Assembly: GCA_964058845.1 (NCBI GenBank)
Contig: CAXKVR010000080.1
Location: 47,118-111,117 of the forward strand
Reading direction: 5' to 3'
Source: Carex sylvatica
Lineage: Eukaryota > Streptophyta > Magnoliopsida > Poales > Cyperaceae
DNA length: 64,000 bases
The position numbers and the translations under genes were made by a program. The notes beneath the pieces were generated by a model. That model was not told the DNA's origin. It worked only from the letters and a program-made list of their open reading frames with translations, and made no database searches. This document shows positions 35,007 to 45,020 of the stretch, piece by piece. How positions within the stretch are numbered: position 1 is the first letter of the stretch; every line of letters starts with the position of its first letter.

Positions 35007-36341
35007 ATGTCTGGTGAGCGCTGTCAAAAGAGGCGCCAGGACCGCTCCCCCACACCACCCCGTCATCCATCCCCAGAGCCCTATGACTCCGGCTCTGAAT
35101 GCACCTCCTCTGGCGAATACACCGACCGCGCCGACCGCTTCGCGGCACGGTATTTTGAAATGCCCACTCGTCGGATGTACGAGAACTTCATCTCTTTACA
35201 AAAGAGGGCATTCGAGAACACTGCCATGATCCACTTCGACACACTCCACAGCCTTGGAGTGGAGGATGACTTCATCTTGCTCACAGCCCGGATTGGGTTT
35301 CACACTGATTTCTGGAACCTTCACCATCCCGCCTACGAGATGGACACCAAGGAATTCCTCTCCTCTCTCGAGCTGAAGCTTGACACCCGGGATGTCCTCT
35401 TCATCAAATTCCGGCTGTGCAATCGCACCCATCGCGTCTATCTCTCTTCTCTGCGCGAATGGTTCGGTTTCCATCGCGAGCCCACTACTGACACTCTCAG
35501 TTTCCGACCTGGGTGGGATCGAGATACCTTCTGGGCCATGATCACCGGCTGCCCTCGCTCCGCCAATGCATCCTACCGAGCACGCTACATCCCTCACCCG
35601 GTTCTTCGTATCATCCAGCGCGCCCTTGCTTCTACCATCTTTGCGCGCGGTGAGACTCAGAACCGCACCAACACCGTCGACCTCATGCTCATGGACACCA
35701 TGCTCCGTGCCGACTCCGAGTATCCACACTTGGCCCTTCTCATGGTCCAGCACTGGATTGGGCAGCAATCCAAAACCAGGCCCGGTGGCAAGATCAAAAT
35801 TGGGGCTTATGTCGAGGTCATTAAGCAACGCCTTGGCTTGGGTGAGTATCCAGGTCGAGACCCCTGTCCGGGCTCCACTCTGATGGACCTTGAGAGCTAC
35901 CGCCAGGCTCTCTTCCTCACTATCTCCCGTGGACCGGCCGGTCACTCTGACTACTATGAGTGGCGCTTTGCCGATGGCTCTTCCCACCGCCTACCATTTG
36001 GACCATCCGTCACCGTGGACGACCCCTCCACCTGGTTGGTCTCCGCTACTCCACCTCCTGCCTCTGACATTCCCAGTACCTCCTTCCAGCCACCCACATC
36101 TGCGTATGCCCGCTCTTGCCCAGCTGACCCCTCTCTTAGGGATCTCTACTCCCTCATGACTGATATCCGGGCCACTCAGCTGCAGCAGGACCGCGACATC
36201 ACAGCCATCCAGCAGCAGACGGCCATTCACACCACTCGACTGGATGAGATTAGTGGCTGCATGTTTGACTATGCCGAGCGCCTTGGTGACATCGAGGACC
36301 AGTTTCGTGACTGGCGCTTCGACCCTTCTTCTGACTACTGA
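35007..36341 (+). CDS. Athila third ORF (ATHILA ORF-1/plant transposon-protein family), 444 aa
   Basis: The intact ORF starts at ATG in CAACCATGTCTGG. A basic, Pro/Ser-rich N-terminus (1-45) is followed by a conserved block (about 60-300) with DRADRFAARYFEMPTRRMYE, FWNLHHPAYEMDTKEFLSSL and REWFGFH. This matches the type of protein annotated in plants as ATHILA ORF-1 family or putative plant transposon protein. The C-terminus (about 385-440) has a Gln-rich, coiled-coil-like segment (TQLQQDRDITAIQQQTAIH). Athila elements carry an env-like or unknown ORF here; I see no signal peptide or clear membrane segment, so an envelope role is unsupported. It is more GC-rich than gag-pol. The function is unknown. 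The antisense frame 35196-35987 is a shadow. Confidence 0.82.
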   Translation: MSGERCQKRRQDRSPTPPRHPSPEPYDSGSECTSSGEYTDRADRFAARYFEMPTRRMYENFISLQKRAFENTAMIHFDTLHSLGVEDDFILLTARIGFHTDFWNLHHPAYEMDTKEFLSSLELKLDTRDVLFIKFRLCNRTHRVYLSSLREWFGFHREPTTDTLSFRPGWDRDTFWAMITGCPRSANASYRARYIPHPVLRIIQRALASTIFARGETQNRTNTVDLMLMDTMLRADSEYPHLALLMVQHWIGQQSKTRPGGKIKIGAYVEVIKQRLGLGEYPGRDPCPGSTLMDLESYRQALFLTISRGPAGHSDYYEWRFADGSSHRLPFGPSVTVDDPSTWLVSATPPPASDIPSTSFQPPTSAYARSCPADPSLRDLYSLMTDIRATQLQQDRDITAIQQQTAIHTTRLDEISGCMFDYAERLGDIEDQFRDWRFDPSSDY

Positions 36342-37276
36342 TCAGGTTTTTCCTTCCCCCGCTTATTTATGTTTTCATTACCCGTCTTGAAGCATTGGGG
36401 GCAATGCTCAGACTAAGCTTGGGGGATGATTAGTTATTTTCTTTATTTTGCATTTAGTTTGATTTAGTTTTTTTTCGTGTTTGCATGTCTTGAGGATTAA
36501 ATTTGTGTGAATTGCGTGAATTAGGGTCCAATTTGAGAAATTAGGATTGTGAAATGGTTGAATTAGGGAAATTGAAAATAACCACGCATTTGGTTGAAAG
36601 AACTGTATACGATAGTCTGTTTTGGGACTTTGTGGGATTGAATTGAATTGTGTTAAGAAAGCATTTGAAACCGGACTATGCCTTGTAAAAATAGAAAAAT
36701 GGGATTTCAAAGCAATAGAAAGATTTGGACATCCATTGGTATGAATGAATATCATTGGATGTGTGTATTCATGATGTATACGAAGAGAAAAGATGGAGAA
36801 CATAAGAGTACTGGCAATAAGCCATGTTTGGTGCCTTTGAGCTCGTCTCCCATACGGACCGTACACCTATAAAAAAAAAAAAAAACTGAGAAGAGTCTTT
36901 ACATACATCAACACACAAAGTTCGCAACTTTCTGACCTAAGCTTGTTCCAAGCTTGGGAGAATTTCCAACCACAAATGAGGGCATAAATTTGGTAAAGAA
37001 TTAACTATTGATACGTTTGATTGCTTAATTCTTACAAATAGCATTACATTCTTGAAGTTAGGGTTTGATCAATTGAATTGTGGGGTGAATCAAAGTTGAC
37101 CAAAGGAAACCGAATTACTATCCAAAATGACTCTAATAGATTTCTAACGAACGCAAGATCATGCACATTTTCCCTCTTGGTAGATTAACTTGCATTTAGG
37201 TAATTCCAACAACCAAAACCGCACCTAAGTTAGAATTTTTGCTTGAGGACAAGCAAAGTTCAAGCTTGGGGGGATT
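36342..37276 (+). other. Athila 3' noncoding region with polypurine tracts
   Basis: A first purine-rich block (GAAGCATTGGGGGCAATGC, then AAGCTTGGGGGATG, 36389-36428) follows the third ORF. The functional polypurine tract AGCTTGGGGGGA lies at 37264-37274, immediately before the 3' LTR. A single dyad is centred at 36858, followed by an A-run. Other parts are AT-rich and noncoding. Confidence 0.8.
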
Positions 37277-38663
37277 TGATATCTCCATATTATATCTAAA
37301 TTATGGCCCTAATTTACAATGAAACCTGTGCTTTAGAGCCTATGAATGTGGATTATTTACTTATATTTAGATGAAATGTGGTACTGCTATGCTTTGTTTG
37401 GTATTTTGTAGGAAAAAGGGTGAAAAAAACTGCATCTGACTACTTTTCATACGGCCCGTATGATATTCTGTACGGACCGTACAAGTTCTGCCCAACCACA
37501 CAGAAGGATCCACAACAGAGGCATAGAGTCTCCAAGACAAAGCCCAGGCATACGGTCCGTACGGGATTCTGTACGGGCCGTACAACGCTGATTCGGAAAA
37601 TCCAGCTGGAATCTGAATTGAGCACGATTTGAGGAGCCGAAAAGGAAACCCCTGAGGACGTGATCTGGGGCATTAAAGGAGATATTTCACAGGAGAAAAA
37701 GGGGAATCAATGAATAACATTCCATCTATCATCTATCATTCAATTTAGGTTTGCTTGGACAAGAGGAAAAGAAGAAGAGAAGAGAAAAACGCGGGTTTTG
37801 AACGGATCTTCGGATTTTCCACTGTTTTATCATGAACTCTTTTACCTTTTGTTATTTGTGTTATCTTATGAACATGAGTAGCTAATTTACTTTGTTTCTA
37901 GGGGTAAGATGTAGTTTCTAGTTTATTCTTGCTTGTATGCTACTTGGATTTTGTGTTGAACGCTTTGTTTTTACTTTGTTATGTAGTATTTTTATTACTC
38001 TATTTGTGCTTGCTTGAATCTGATTAGTCATCCCGTTAGATGAATGCGCACATCTAAGTGTTAGGAGCGAAGTCTATGAAATTCATTCCAACCGAATAAA
38101 GTATATGAAGTAGGGTGAAACCAAGGAGTACCCGAAAGACGAAACTTTCCTTGAGGCGAAAGTCCTTGGATACTTTTAGTAAACTAACAAGTAACTTAAA
38201 TAAATTAGGCCAAAATGCGAAAGTTGAGGTTAGGTATCTAGATCTGGTCAAAAGAAACCCTAAACACAGTATCAACACAGAAAACAGTAGCTGCAGCATT
38301 AACTTGAGGTCCCATACGGACCGTACGGGAATCTGTACGAGTCGTATGCCTTGAGACTGAACAGAAATGAAATCTGAACCCTGGAAACTCCTTTTTATCA
38401 ATTGAAAACAACTTTAATTATCTTTTATCGTCTTAATAAGTAGAATTGTTAGAACTAAAACCAAACCAATTTCTCTCACTTCTAGAATTCCAAGTGATTT
38501 TAGGATAAGTCTAGTGTTTTTCTTCCGTCCCTGTGGATCGATACCTGAACATACTCAACGACAGGATAGTACACTTGCTATCTGAATTGACAGAGTATAA
38601 CAAAGGTTTAAAAAGTATAGCTTGCTATACTGAGACTTTTTGGCATATATTCTTGTGCGATCA
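37277..38663 (+). mobile_element. Athila 3' LTR
   Basis: It is nearly identical to the 5' LTR but 72 bp shorter, a 70-bp and a 2-bp difference. The 70-bp loss lies between copies of a 25-bp direct repeat. Dyad pairs are retained (for example centres 37455/37476). It ends GTGCGATCA and is followed by the CACCA duplication. Confidence 0.93.
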
Positions 38664-39353
38664 CACCACATCATGAACTTCCATCAACAGTGCTTGCTTC
38701 TCACAGTACATAACAACCGCATGACTTAGGCTCTCAACTTCCTTGAAGAACGCTTCATCTCGTTCAATAAAGACTGTGGTTTTCTTGGGTCTCCCTTCAA
38801 TTATGGCTGGCGGTTGCGGCATCTTATCCCCCTTCAGGAGCTCATCAAAATCTGGCTCAGAGATTGTCGGTTTGTAAGTGTGTCTCACCGGCTGAAATGG
38901 TCTTGCCGCCGGGTTACGCCTGGTAACCTTGCACTAGCCAGCAATATGGCTATTGCTCCAGCATTTCCCACACTTATGCGAATTACAGCATCTTACCTGA
39001 GAGTGGCCGGTTCTACAACACCGGAAACACCTTCCACGCCACTCCGGGAAGGTGGCATTAGGCGGGAACCTAAGCATGGTAGGACTGTGTGGCGAGTAGA
39101 AGAACTGAGTCCCTGGGGGTGTTTGAGGAGATGTTGAGTGTGAGATGGTGGGGGAGGAAACCAGTGAGGTGGTTGAGCTGTAGGAGTTAGCTGAACCATG
39201 GTTGCCGCCTGCCACAACTTGAACAAAGGTAGGTTTAGACGAATAAGGAACATAGGGCCTAACCTTGTCAATGGCGTTGTCGGATGGGGTGCGCCAGTTA
39301 TCGAGAAAGCGACGACGACGACGAACTTCTTGCCACTCACCGGTTGGAGCCAT
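38664..39353 (-). pseudogene. LINE ORF1, N-terminal fragment with zinc knuckles
   Basis: The frame starts at ATG 39353 (MAPTGEWQEVRRRRRFLDNW). A Ser/Thr/Pro-rich region leads to tandem zinc knuckles CFRCCRTGHSQVRC and CGKCW...H, typical of the RNA-binding ORF1 of plant LINEs. An in-frame TAG at 38934-38936 (probably CAG to TAG) interrupts it, after which the same frame continues (VRHTYKPTISEPDF) until the Athila insertion at 38663. The remaining part of ORF1 lies at 26586-26835. Confidence 0.82.
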
Positions 39354-39416
39354 GGAGTCTTACCTGTCTTTTAAAAATTGCCTCCTGGAACGTCACAATC
39401 TGATGGGAATGTTTTC

Positions 39417-39431
39417 TAAATGTATGTTTTT
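39417..39431. repeat. LINE target-site duplication, right copy
   Basis: TAAATGTATGTTTTT, identical to 20625-20639. It marks the 5' end of the minus-strand LINE. Confidence 0.9.
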
Positions 39432-40735
39432 AATGTATTGGATTATTTTATTAGATGTTTTAATTGTATTAGTAAGAACATTGTTTATGTTAGATTTATT
39501 AGCTATATTTTTTTGTATCCATAAGAACATTTACATTTTTTATTTTTCTATTGATAACTTATTTTTATATTTATTGTTATTATTATCTGATGAAACAAAA
39601 ATAAACTTTGTTTGTTTATATTTTTTATGAAAATAAAACAAATAAATAAACTCACAACTATCATTTTTGCAAAATATACTACAATAAAATAAACACATAA
39701 ACTAAAACAAAATTTAATTCATTTTATTTTCTTAAAAAAAAAGGCAAAGGGACTGCAATGATAATTGGCGACTTCATCCTTAGAGCCACAACAACAAATG
39801 AAGGCCGCCATTTGTCATTGTGGTGTGTATATTTTTCTAATTTTCTAAAATTAGTGGGTTTTTTTAGAAGGGTATTAATTAAAATTTCGGCTTTTTATCC
39901 TCGACAGCGGAGAAATGTTTGAGCACGCCATACACCTTTGGTTTTAAATGGCGTGAAGCTCAATGAAACATTAGAAGTTCTATATAATAGAAGGGCATTT
40001 ATGTCTATTTTTCAAAAAAAAAAAAAAAAAAACATTAGAAGTTCTCTTTTTCCTCCGCCCAAAAACTTTCAATGTGCGGTACGGTGTCGCTATACATATA
40101 ATTCCTTGTGTCATTGCCGCGTATTGGAAATTAAGAATTAAGCCGAGTTAAACTTTGTATTTAATGTATTGTTATCATTGACTATAAACCCTGATTCCAA
40201 AGTAAAATACTATTTTATTTCTCCCTGATTTTGTCATACATTTCACACCGGTTGATTTTCACACGGTTGAAGGTTGAGCTTTCGTCAGTTGGTCAAAATT
40301 GCACAGAGGTCAAATATTAATATATTTCTAAACGCTTATGCACTTTGACAAACGAAATTGTTAAATATTAAACACACACACACACAAGGTTTACATCATC
40401 CGTGTGTATAGTCTTATGTAATTTTCCAGATCTATGTTCAATGAAGAGAAATAAAATACTATAAAAGAGACATCTCTGTTGAATCTATTTCAGTTTTGAA
40501 TTGTCTGTAAAGCTCTTAAAAAGCTAATCATTGTTAATTAAGTCTGAAAGTCTAAACTAAACCTGCTACTTTAGCTCATAAAGAGTGACTCGTTTTGTAG
40601 TGGACATTAACTTAGCACCAATTTGGCACGCTCTTGAGTTCAATCTGTTCAATAGCATTTGAATTGGCTGGTTGAGGTCGACTCAATTTGGCACACTTAG
40701 AAGTACGTACCTTCTTACTAATATATATATATATC
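39432..40735. other. Intergenic, AT-rich, no gene recognised
   Basis: It contains an A-run (about 40014-40031), a (CA)n tract near 40372-40386 and a (TA)n tract at 40720-40734. I see no gene, RNA or transposon ends. Confidence 0.5.
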
Positions 40736-41142
40736 GAGTAAGGCTAGGGTGCTATGGGTTGCATAGAGGACTACAAGGCTACGGCTCAATATTCGAGTTT
40801 TTAAAATTCTAACGGTCGATTTGAACCGTTCATCTTGTTCTCCATATTAATATGTGTTTGGAGACCAAATTTTATATTTTTTGAAATTTTTTACTATTTT
40901 TTTAGATAGTTAGAAAATCAAATATCTGAATGGTGCAGAATTTTTTTAGATCAAGTGAATTTCTATCTATCTAAAAAAAATAGTAAAAATTTTCCAAAAA
41001 ATGTTAAATTTGGTCTCCAAACACATATTAATATGGAGAACAAGATGAACGGTTCAAATCGACCGTTAGAATTTTGAAAAGTTGAATATTGAGCCGTAGC
41101 ACTGCGGCTCTCTATGCAACCCATAGCACCCTAGCCTTACTC
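40736..41142. mobile_element. Fold-back MITE, outer module A
   Basis: The ends GAGTAAGGCTAGGGTGCTATGG and its inverse at 41122-41142 pair over arms of about 200 bp. The inner core CCGTTCATCTTGTTCTCC with ATATTAATATGTGTTTGG is shared with most MITEs in this cluster. It is flanked by TA/GA microsatellites and is noncoding. Confidence 0.8.
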
Positions 41143-41159
41143 TATATATATATAGAGAG

Positions 41160-42117
41160 AGAGAGAGATGGGCTATGGTACATTGCAATGTATAGCATTA
41201 TTTGTATATTGCACTATAAATTAGGGCTGGCAACGAGCCGGCTTGGTCTGAGCTAGATCAAGCTCATGGCTCACTCGTTTTAGCAACGAGCGAGTCATGA
41301 GCGAGCCAACATTTGAATTTGAGCTAAAAAAGTGACTCATGGCTCGCTTCTTTTGGCAACGAGAGAGCCGAGCCAGCTCGTGAAAGCTCATGGGCCAAAA
41401 GCCCAAATGTTTTAGATAATATATTATAAAGTTAATTGTCATAAATTAAGTTTGTAACTAAATTCTTACATATTAAATTATTAAATCTTCAAATTCATAC
41501 AAACACAGTTCACAAAATAAATTCATGTATACTAAATTTACACAAATTTATACCAATGCACAAATTCATACTTGGACCAAGCTGGCTCGCCAGCTCACGA
41601 GCGAGCTAGGCCCCAGCTCAAACTCACTAATTTTGAGTCGAGCTAGTGATGAGCTGCCTCGTTAATAGCTCGGTTCACTAATGAACGAGTTGTTAGCGAG
41701 CGAGCCAGATGCGAGTCACGATCGATCCACGAGCTACGAGCTTTTTTGCCACCCCTACTATAAATCACGTGATTCAAAATCCAATTAACTGATTCAAACC
41801 GTTCATCTTGTTGTTCATATTAATATGTGTTTGGAGACTAAATTTTACATTTTTTGAAATTTTTTTACTATTTTTTTAGATTTATTGAAAATCGCTGTTT
41901 TGAGCAAATCTAGACCATAAAAAACAGCGATTTTCAATAAATCTAAAAAAATAGTAAACAAATTCCACAAAATATAAAATTTGGTCTCCAAAGACATATT
42001 AATATGGAGAACAAGATGAACAGTTCGGATCGACCATTAGGATTTTGAAAAGTCGAATATTGAGCCGTTGTACAGAGTCCCTCTATGCTACGCGTAGCAT
42101 GCTAGTAGGTTCATATA
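41160..42117. mobile_element. Chimeric fold-back MITE interrupted by a hAT element
   Basis: The left arm has outer module B (GGGCTATGGTACATTGCAATG, then ACTATAAATCACGTGATT). The right arm has outer module D (GAATATTGAGCCGTTG, then CTATGCTACGCGTAGCATGC). The inner core arms pair well (GATTTATTGAAAATCGCTG and inverse). It looks like a recombinant of two related MITEs. The hAT-like element at 41222-41757 lies inside its left arm. Confidence 0.65.
41222..41757. mobile_element. Non-autonomous hAT element, 536 bp
   Basis: Terminal inverted repeats TAGGGCTGGCAA and TTGCCACCCCTA match at 11 of 12 positions. A perfect 8-bp duplication CTATAAAT lies at 41214-41221 and 41758-41765. Subterminal GAGCGAGCC-type repeats occur in both orientations. 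Both the TIR and the 8-bp duplication are hAT hallmarks. It has no transposase. Confidence 0.88.
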
Positions 42118-42545
42118 TATATATATGAGATGGCTAAAATAAGCCATGGCTCACCAAGCGTTGGTGCTCCATGGCTCATTTTAGCTATTTTGAAAATCCA
42201 AACAACCGATCCGAACCGTTCATCTTGTTCACCATATTAAAATGTGCTTGGAGACCAAATATTATATTTTTTGAATTTTTTTTTTACTATTTATTAAGCC
42301 ACTTTGAAAATCACTAATCTGGCGTTTTTTTACTGTTTTTTACTGTGTACTTGGATTTTCAAAAAATTTAAAGTGGCTTAATAAATAGTAAAAAAATTCC
42401 AAAAAAAATATAAAATTTAGTCTCCAACCACATTTCAATATAGATATCACATCTAACGGTTCGGATCGGTTGTTTGGACTTTCAAAATGAAAATATAGTG
42501 TGGAGCACCAACGCTTGGTGACCCATGGCTAACCCAAGTCAATCT
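42118..42545. mobile_element. Fold-back MITE, outer module C
   Basis: The left arm is GGCTAAAATAAGCCATGGCTC, CACCAAGCGTTGGTGCTCC; the right arm has the inverse with changes. The loop side reads TTTACTATTTATTAAGCCAC. Its right arm matches the left arm of the MITE at 43030-43480 better than its own left arm, so it is part of the 2-kb palindrome. Confidence 0.7.
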
Positions 42546-42599
42546 CTCTCTCTCTATATATATATATATATAGATATATATATAAAGAGAGAGATAGGA

Positions 42600-43015
42600 A
42601 GAGAGAGAGCTGGGCTATGGTACATTGCAATGTATAGCTTTCTTTGTACATTGGACTATAAATCACGTGATCGAAGTCCAAATAACTGATCCAAATCGTA
42701 TATCTTGTTGTCCATATTAATATGTGTTTGGAGACCAAATTTTATATTTTTTTGGAATTATTTTACTATTTTTATAGATTTATTGAAAATCGTTGTTTTT
42801 TTATGGTTCAGATTTGTCTGAAAACAGCGATTTTCAATAAATCCAAAAAAAAGTAAACAAATTCCAAAAAATATAAAATTTGGTCTCCAAATACATATTA
42901 ATATGGACAACAAGATATACGATTTGGATCAGTTATTTGGACTTCGATCACGTGATTTATAGTCCAATGTACAAAGAAGGCTATACATTGCAATTTACCA
43001 TTGCAATTTAGATAT
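42600..43015. mobile_element. Fold-back MITE, outer module B, at the palindrome centre
   Basis: The arms GGGCTATGGTACATTGCAATG, GTACATTGGACTATAAATCACG and TGATCGAAGTCCAAATAACTG are matched by the inverse copy up to about 43012. The centre of symmetry is near 42808-42811. It is flanked by TA/GA microsatellites. Confidence 0.75.
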
Positions 43016-43019
43016 AGAT

Positions 43020-43029
<10 letters not shown>

Positions 43030-43050
<21 letters not shown>

Positions 43051-43480
43051 TTGACTTGGGTGAGTCATGGCTCACCAATCGTTGGTGCTCCACGGTATAT
43101 TTTTATTTTGAAAGTCCAAACAACCGATCCGAACCGTTAGATGTGATCTCTATATTGAAATGTGCTTAGAGACTAAATTTTATATTTTTTGGAATTTTTT
43201 TACTATTTATTAAGCCACTTTGAAAATCTAAAAATCCGAGTAGACAGTAAAAAACAGTAAAACATTTTGGACCGCCGGATCAGTGATTTTTAAAGTGGCT
43301 TAATAAATAGTAAAAAAAATCCAAAAAATATAATATTTGGTCTCCAAGCACATTTTAATATGGTAAACAAGATGAACGGTTCAGATCGGTTGTTTGGATT
43401 TTTAAAATATCTAAAATGAGCCATGGAGCACCAACGCTTGGTGAGCCATGGCTTATTTTAGCCATCTCATATATATAGGA
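43030..43480. mobile_element. Fold-back MITE, outer module C (inverted partner)
   Basis: Mirror image of 42118-42545: GGTGAGTCATGGCTCACCAA at the left and GCACCAACGCTTGGTGAGCC at the right. Both arms match the partner in inverse order. Confidence 0.7.
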
Positions 43481-43880
43481 ACCTGCTAGCATGCTACGCG
43501 TAGCATAGAGGGACTCCGTACAACGGCTCAATATTCGACTTTTCAAAATCCCAATGGCCGATCTGAACCGTTCATCTTTTTCTCTATAATAATATGTGTT
43601 TGGAGACCAAATTTTATATTTTTTGGAATTTTTTTTACTATTTTTTTAGATTTATTGAAAATCGCTGTTTTTTATGGTCCAGATTTATTGAAAACAACGA
43701 TTTTCAATAAATCTAAAAAAATAGTAAAAAAATTTCAAAAAATATAAAATTTGGTCTCCAAACACATATTAATATGGAGAACAAGATGAATGGTTTGGAT
43801 CGACCGTTAGGATTTTGAAAAGTCGAATATTGAGCCATTGCACGGAGGCCCTTTATGCTATGCATAGCATATTATTACAC
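43481..43880. mobile_element. Fold-back MITE, outer module D
   Basis: The left end is CTAGCATGCTACGCGTAGCATAG with GGGACTCCGTACAACGGCTC. The right end has the diverged inverse. Its inner core is the same as in the other cluster members, and its left arm mirrors 42060-42117. Confidence 0.7.
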
Positions 43881-44204
43881 CCCAATTTGGAGGTTAATGA
43901 TTTGGCCAAAAACATATACGGTGCTCACCTCGTCTCTCCTCCGAACAGTAATGGTTCCCTTCTGCTTACTTTCCATTTTCTCCTTTCTGGGGCAGATGAA
44001 TTTGCTCTAACCGAGCGGTCTGAGGTAAAGCTCTCTTTCGCAAAATGAATTACACTTTCACTCCCTCTGCGTACCTTCAATTGGAGCACAGCCTAAGCCA
44101 ATATTCCCCCCTCCCATAAATGGGTCGTTGATTGGCTTAGCGGCCCGAGTAAATGTGGAATTTTTCATAATGTGGGGTGTTTTGGTTTAATTTTTTTAAA
44201 GGGT

Positions 44205-44642
44205 ATAACGTTATAATTTCAGTCTAAGTTAAAACAAGTTAATTTTCTAATTTCAAAGTCTGAAAAGTTGATCCGAACAGCTCAATATGTTCTCCATATT
44301 AAAATGTGTCTAGAGATCAAATTTTATATTTTTTGAAAAAAATTTACTATTTATTTAGATCGGTACAAAATCATTATTTTCATATAATTCTGGACCATCC
44401 AAAACAGTGATTTTGGACCTATTTAAATAAATAATAATAAAAACTTCAAAAAATATAAGATTTGATATCTAGGTACATTTTAATACGGAGAACATGTTGT
44501 GATTTTGGACCTATTTAAATAAATAATAATAAAAACTTCAAAAAATATAAGATTTGATATCTAGGTACATTTTAATACGGAGAACATGTTGAGCGGTTTG
44601 GATTAACTTTTCAGACTTAGGCTGAAATTACAACGTTATGAC
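44205..44642. mobile_element. Fold-back MITE, outer module E, with internal duplication
   Basis: The ends AACGTTATAATTTCAGTCTAAG and CTTAGGCTGAAATTACAACG are inverse. The core AGCTCAATATGTTCTCCATATT is a diverged form of the cluster core. A 92-bp segment is tandemly duplicated (44408-44499 and 44500-44591). Confidence 0.75.
44408..44591. repeat. Exact 92-bp tandem duplication
   Basis: Two adjacent copies start with TGATTTTGGACCTATTT at 44408 and 44500 and end with GAGAACATGTTG. By eye they are identical, so the duplication is recent. Confidence 0.92.
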
Positions 44643-44689
44643 ATTAATCGAACTCTCTCTCTCTCTCTTTGTATATATATATAGAGAGA

Positions 44690-45018
44690 GAGAAAGAGAA
44701 CGAGTTGGACTATAGTGAGTTACAAAGTAAGAGTCTTGTTTTACTTGCCGCTCATATTTTTTACTTTTGAAAGTTCAAAAAGTCAATCCAAATTGTTCAA
44801 CATGATCTACATATTGAGATGTGCTACGAGACCAAATTTTATATTTTAAAATTTTGTTACTATTTCTTTATAATTTTTAAAATAGCTGTTTTTTATGGTC
44901 CATAATCCATCCAAAAACAATGAGTTTTCTACCCATCTAAAAAAATAGTAAAAAGATTAAAAAAAGTGTAAAATTTGATCTCTAAGCACATTTTGATGTG
45001 GAGATCACATTGAGTGAT
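44690..45018. mobile_element. Fold-back MITE remnant
   Basis: The left arm (AAAGTTCAAAAAGTCAATCC, ACATGATCTACATATTGAGATG) and right arm (GTGGAGATCACATTGAGTGAT) pair. The right terminus is lost where the Athila LTR fragment begins at 45021. Confidence 0.55.
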
Positions 45019-45020
45019 AA

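Larger units (their letters stand above)
26841..38663 (+). mobile_element. Nearly intact Athila-type Ty3/gypsy retrotransposon, 11.8 kb
   Basis: The element has two LTRs (26841-28299 and 37277-38663), a tRNA-Asp-type primer site, gag and pol in one frame, a third ORF after integrase and a polypurine tract. It is flanked by a perfect CACCA duplication (26836-26840 and 38664-38668). It sits inside ORF1 of a LINE. By eye I count about 13 substitutions between the LTRs over roughly 1.39 kb, plus a 70-bp and a 2-bp indel, so it is a young insertion. Only two in-frame nonsense codons interrupt gag-pol. Its hallmark is the repeated word TACGGNCCGTA, mostly in pairs 20-21 bp apart, in LTRs, leader, coding linkers and the region before the third ORF. 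Confidence 0.95.
20640..39416 (-). mobile_element. L1-type LINE with two nested LTR elements
   Basis: On the minus strand the 5' end is at 39416 and ORF1 starts at 39353. ORF1 is split by the Athila element at 26841-38663, continues at 26835-26586, and is then cut by an Athila-type remnant (23116-26585). ORF2 resumes at 23115 just upstream of the reverse-transcriptase domain and runs to a poly(A) tail at 20643-20635. A perfect 15-bp duplication flanks the whole. Most of ORF2's endonuclease domain and the end of ORF1 are missing, so DNA was lost around the remnant. The LINE itself is roughly 3.5 kb of surviving sequence. Confidence 0.88.

Noticed and set aside
35196..35987. 263-aa antisense ORF opposite the third Athila ORF
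   Set aside because: GC-rich coding DNA keeps the opposite strand open; the sense frame has family similarity, the antisense frame has none.
35007..36341. Envelope protein (endogenous-retrovirus-like) role for the third ORF
   Set aside because: No signal peptide, no clear transmembrane segment and no cleavage site; the conserved block matches the ATHILA ORF-1 type instead.
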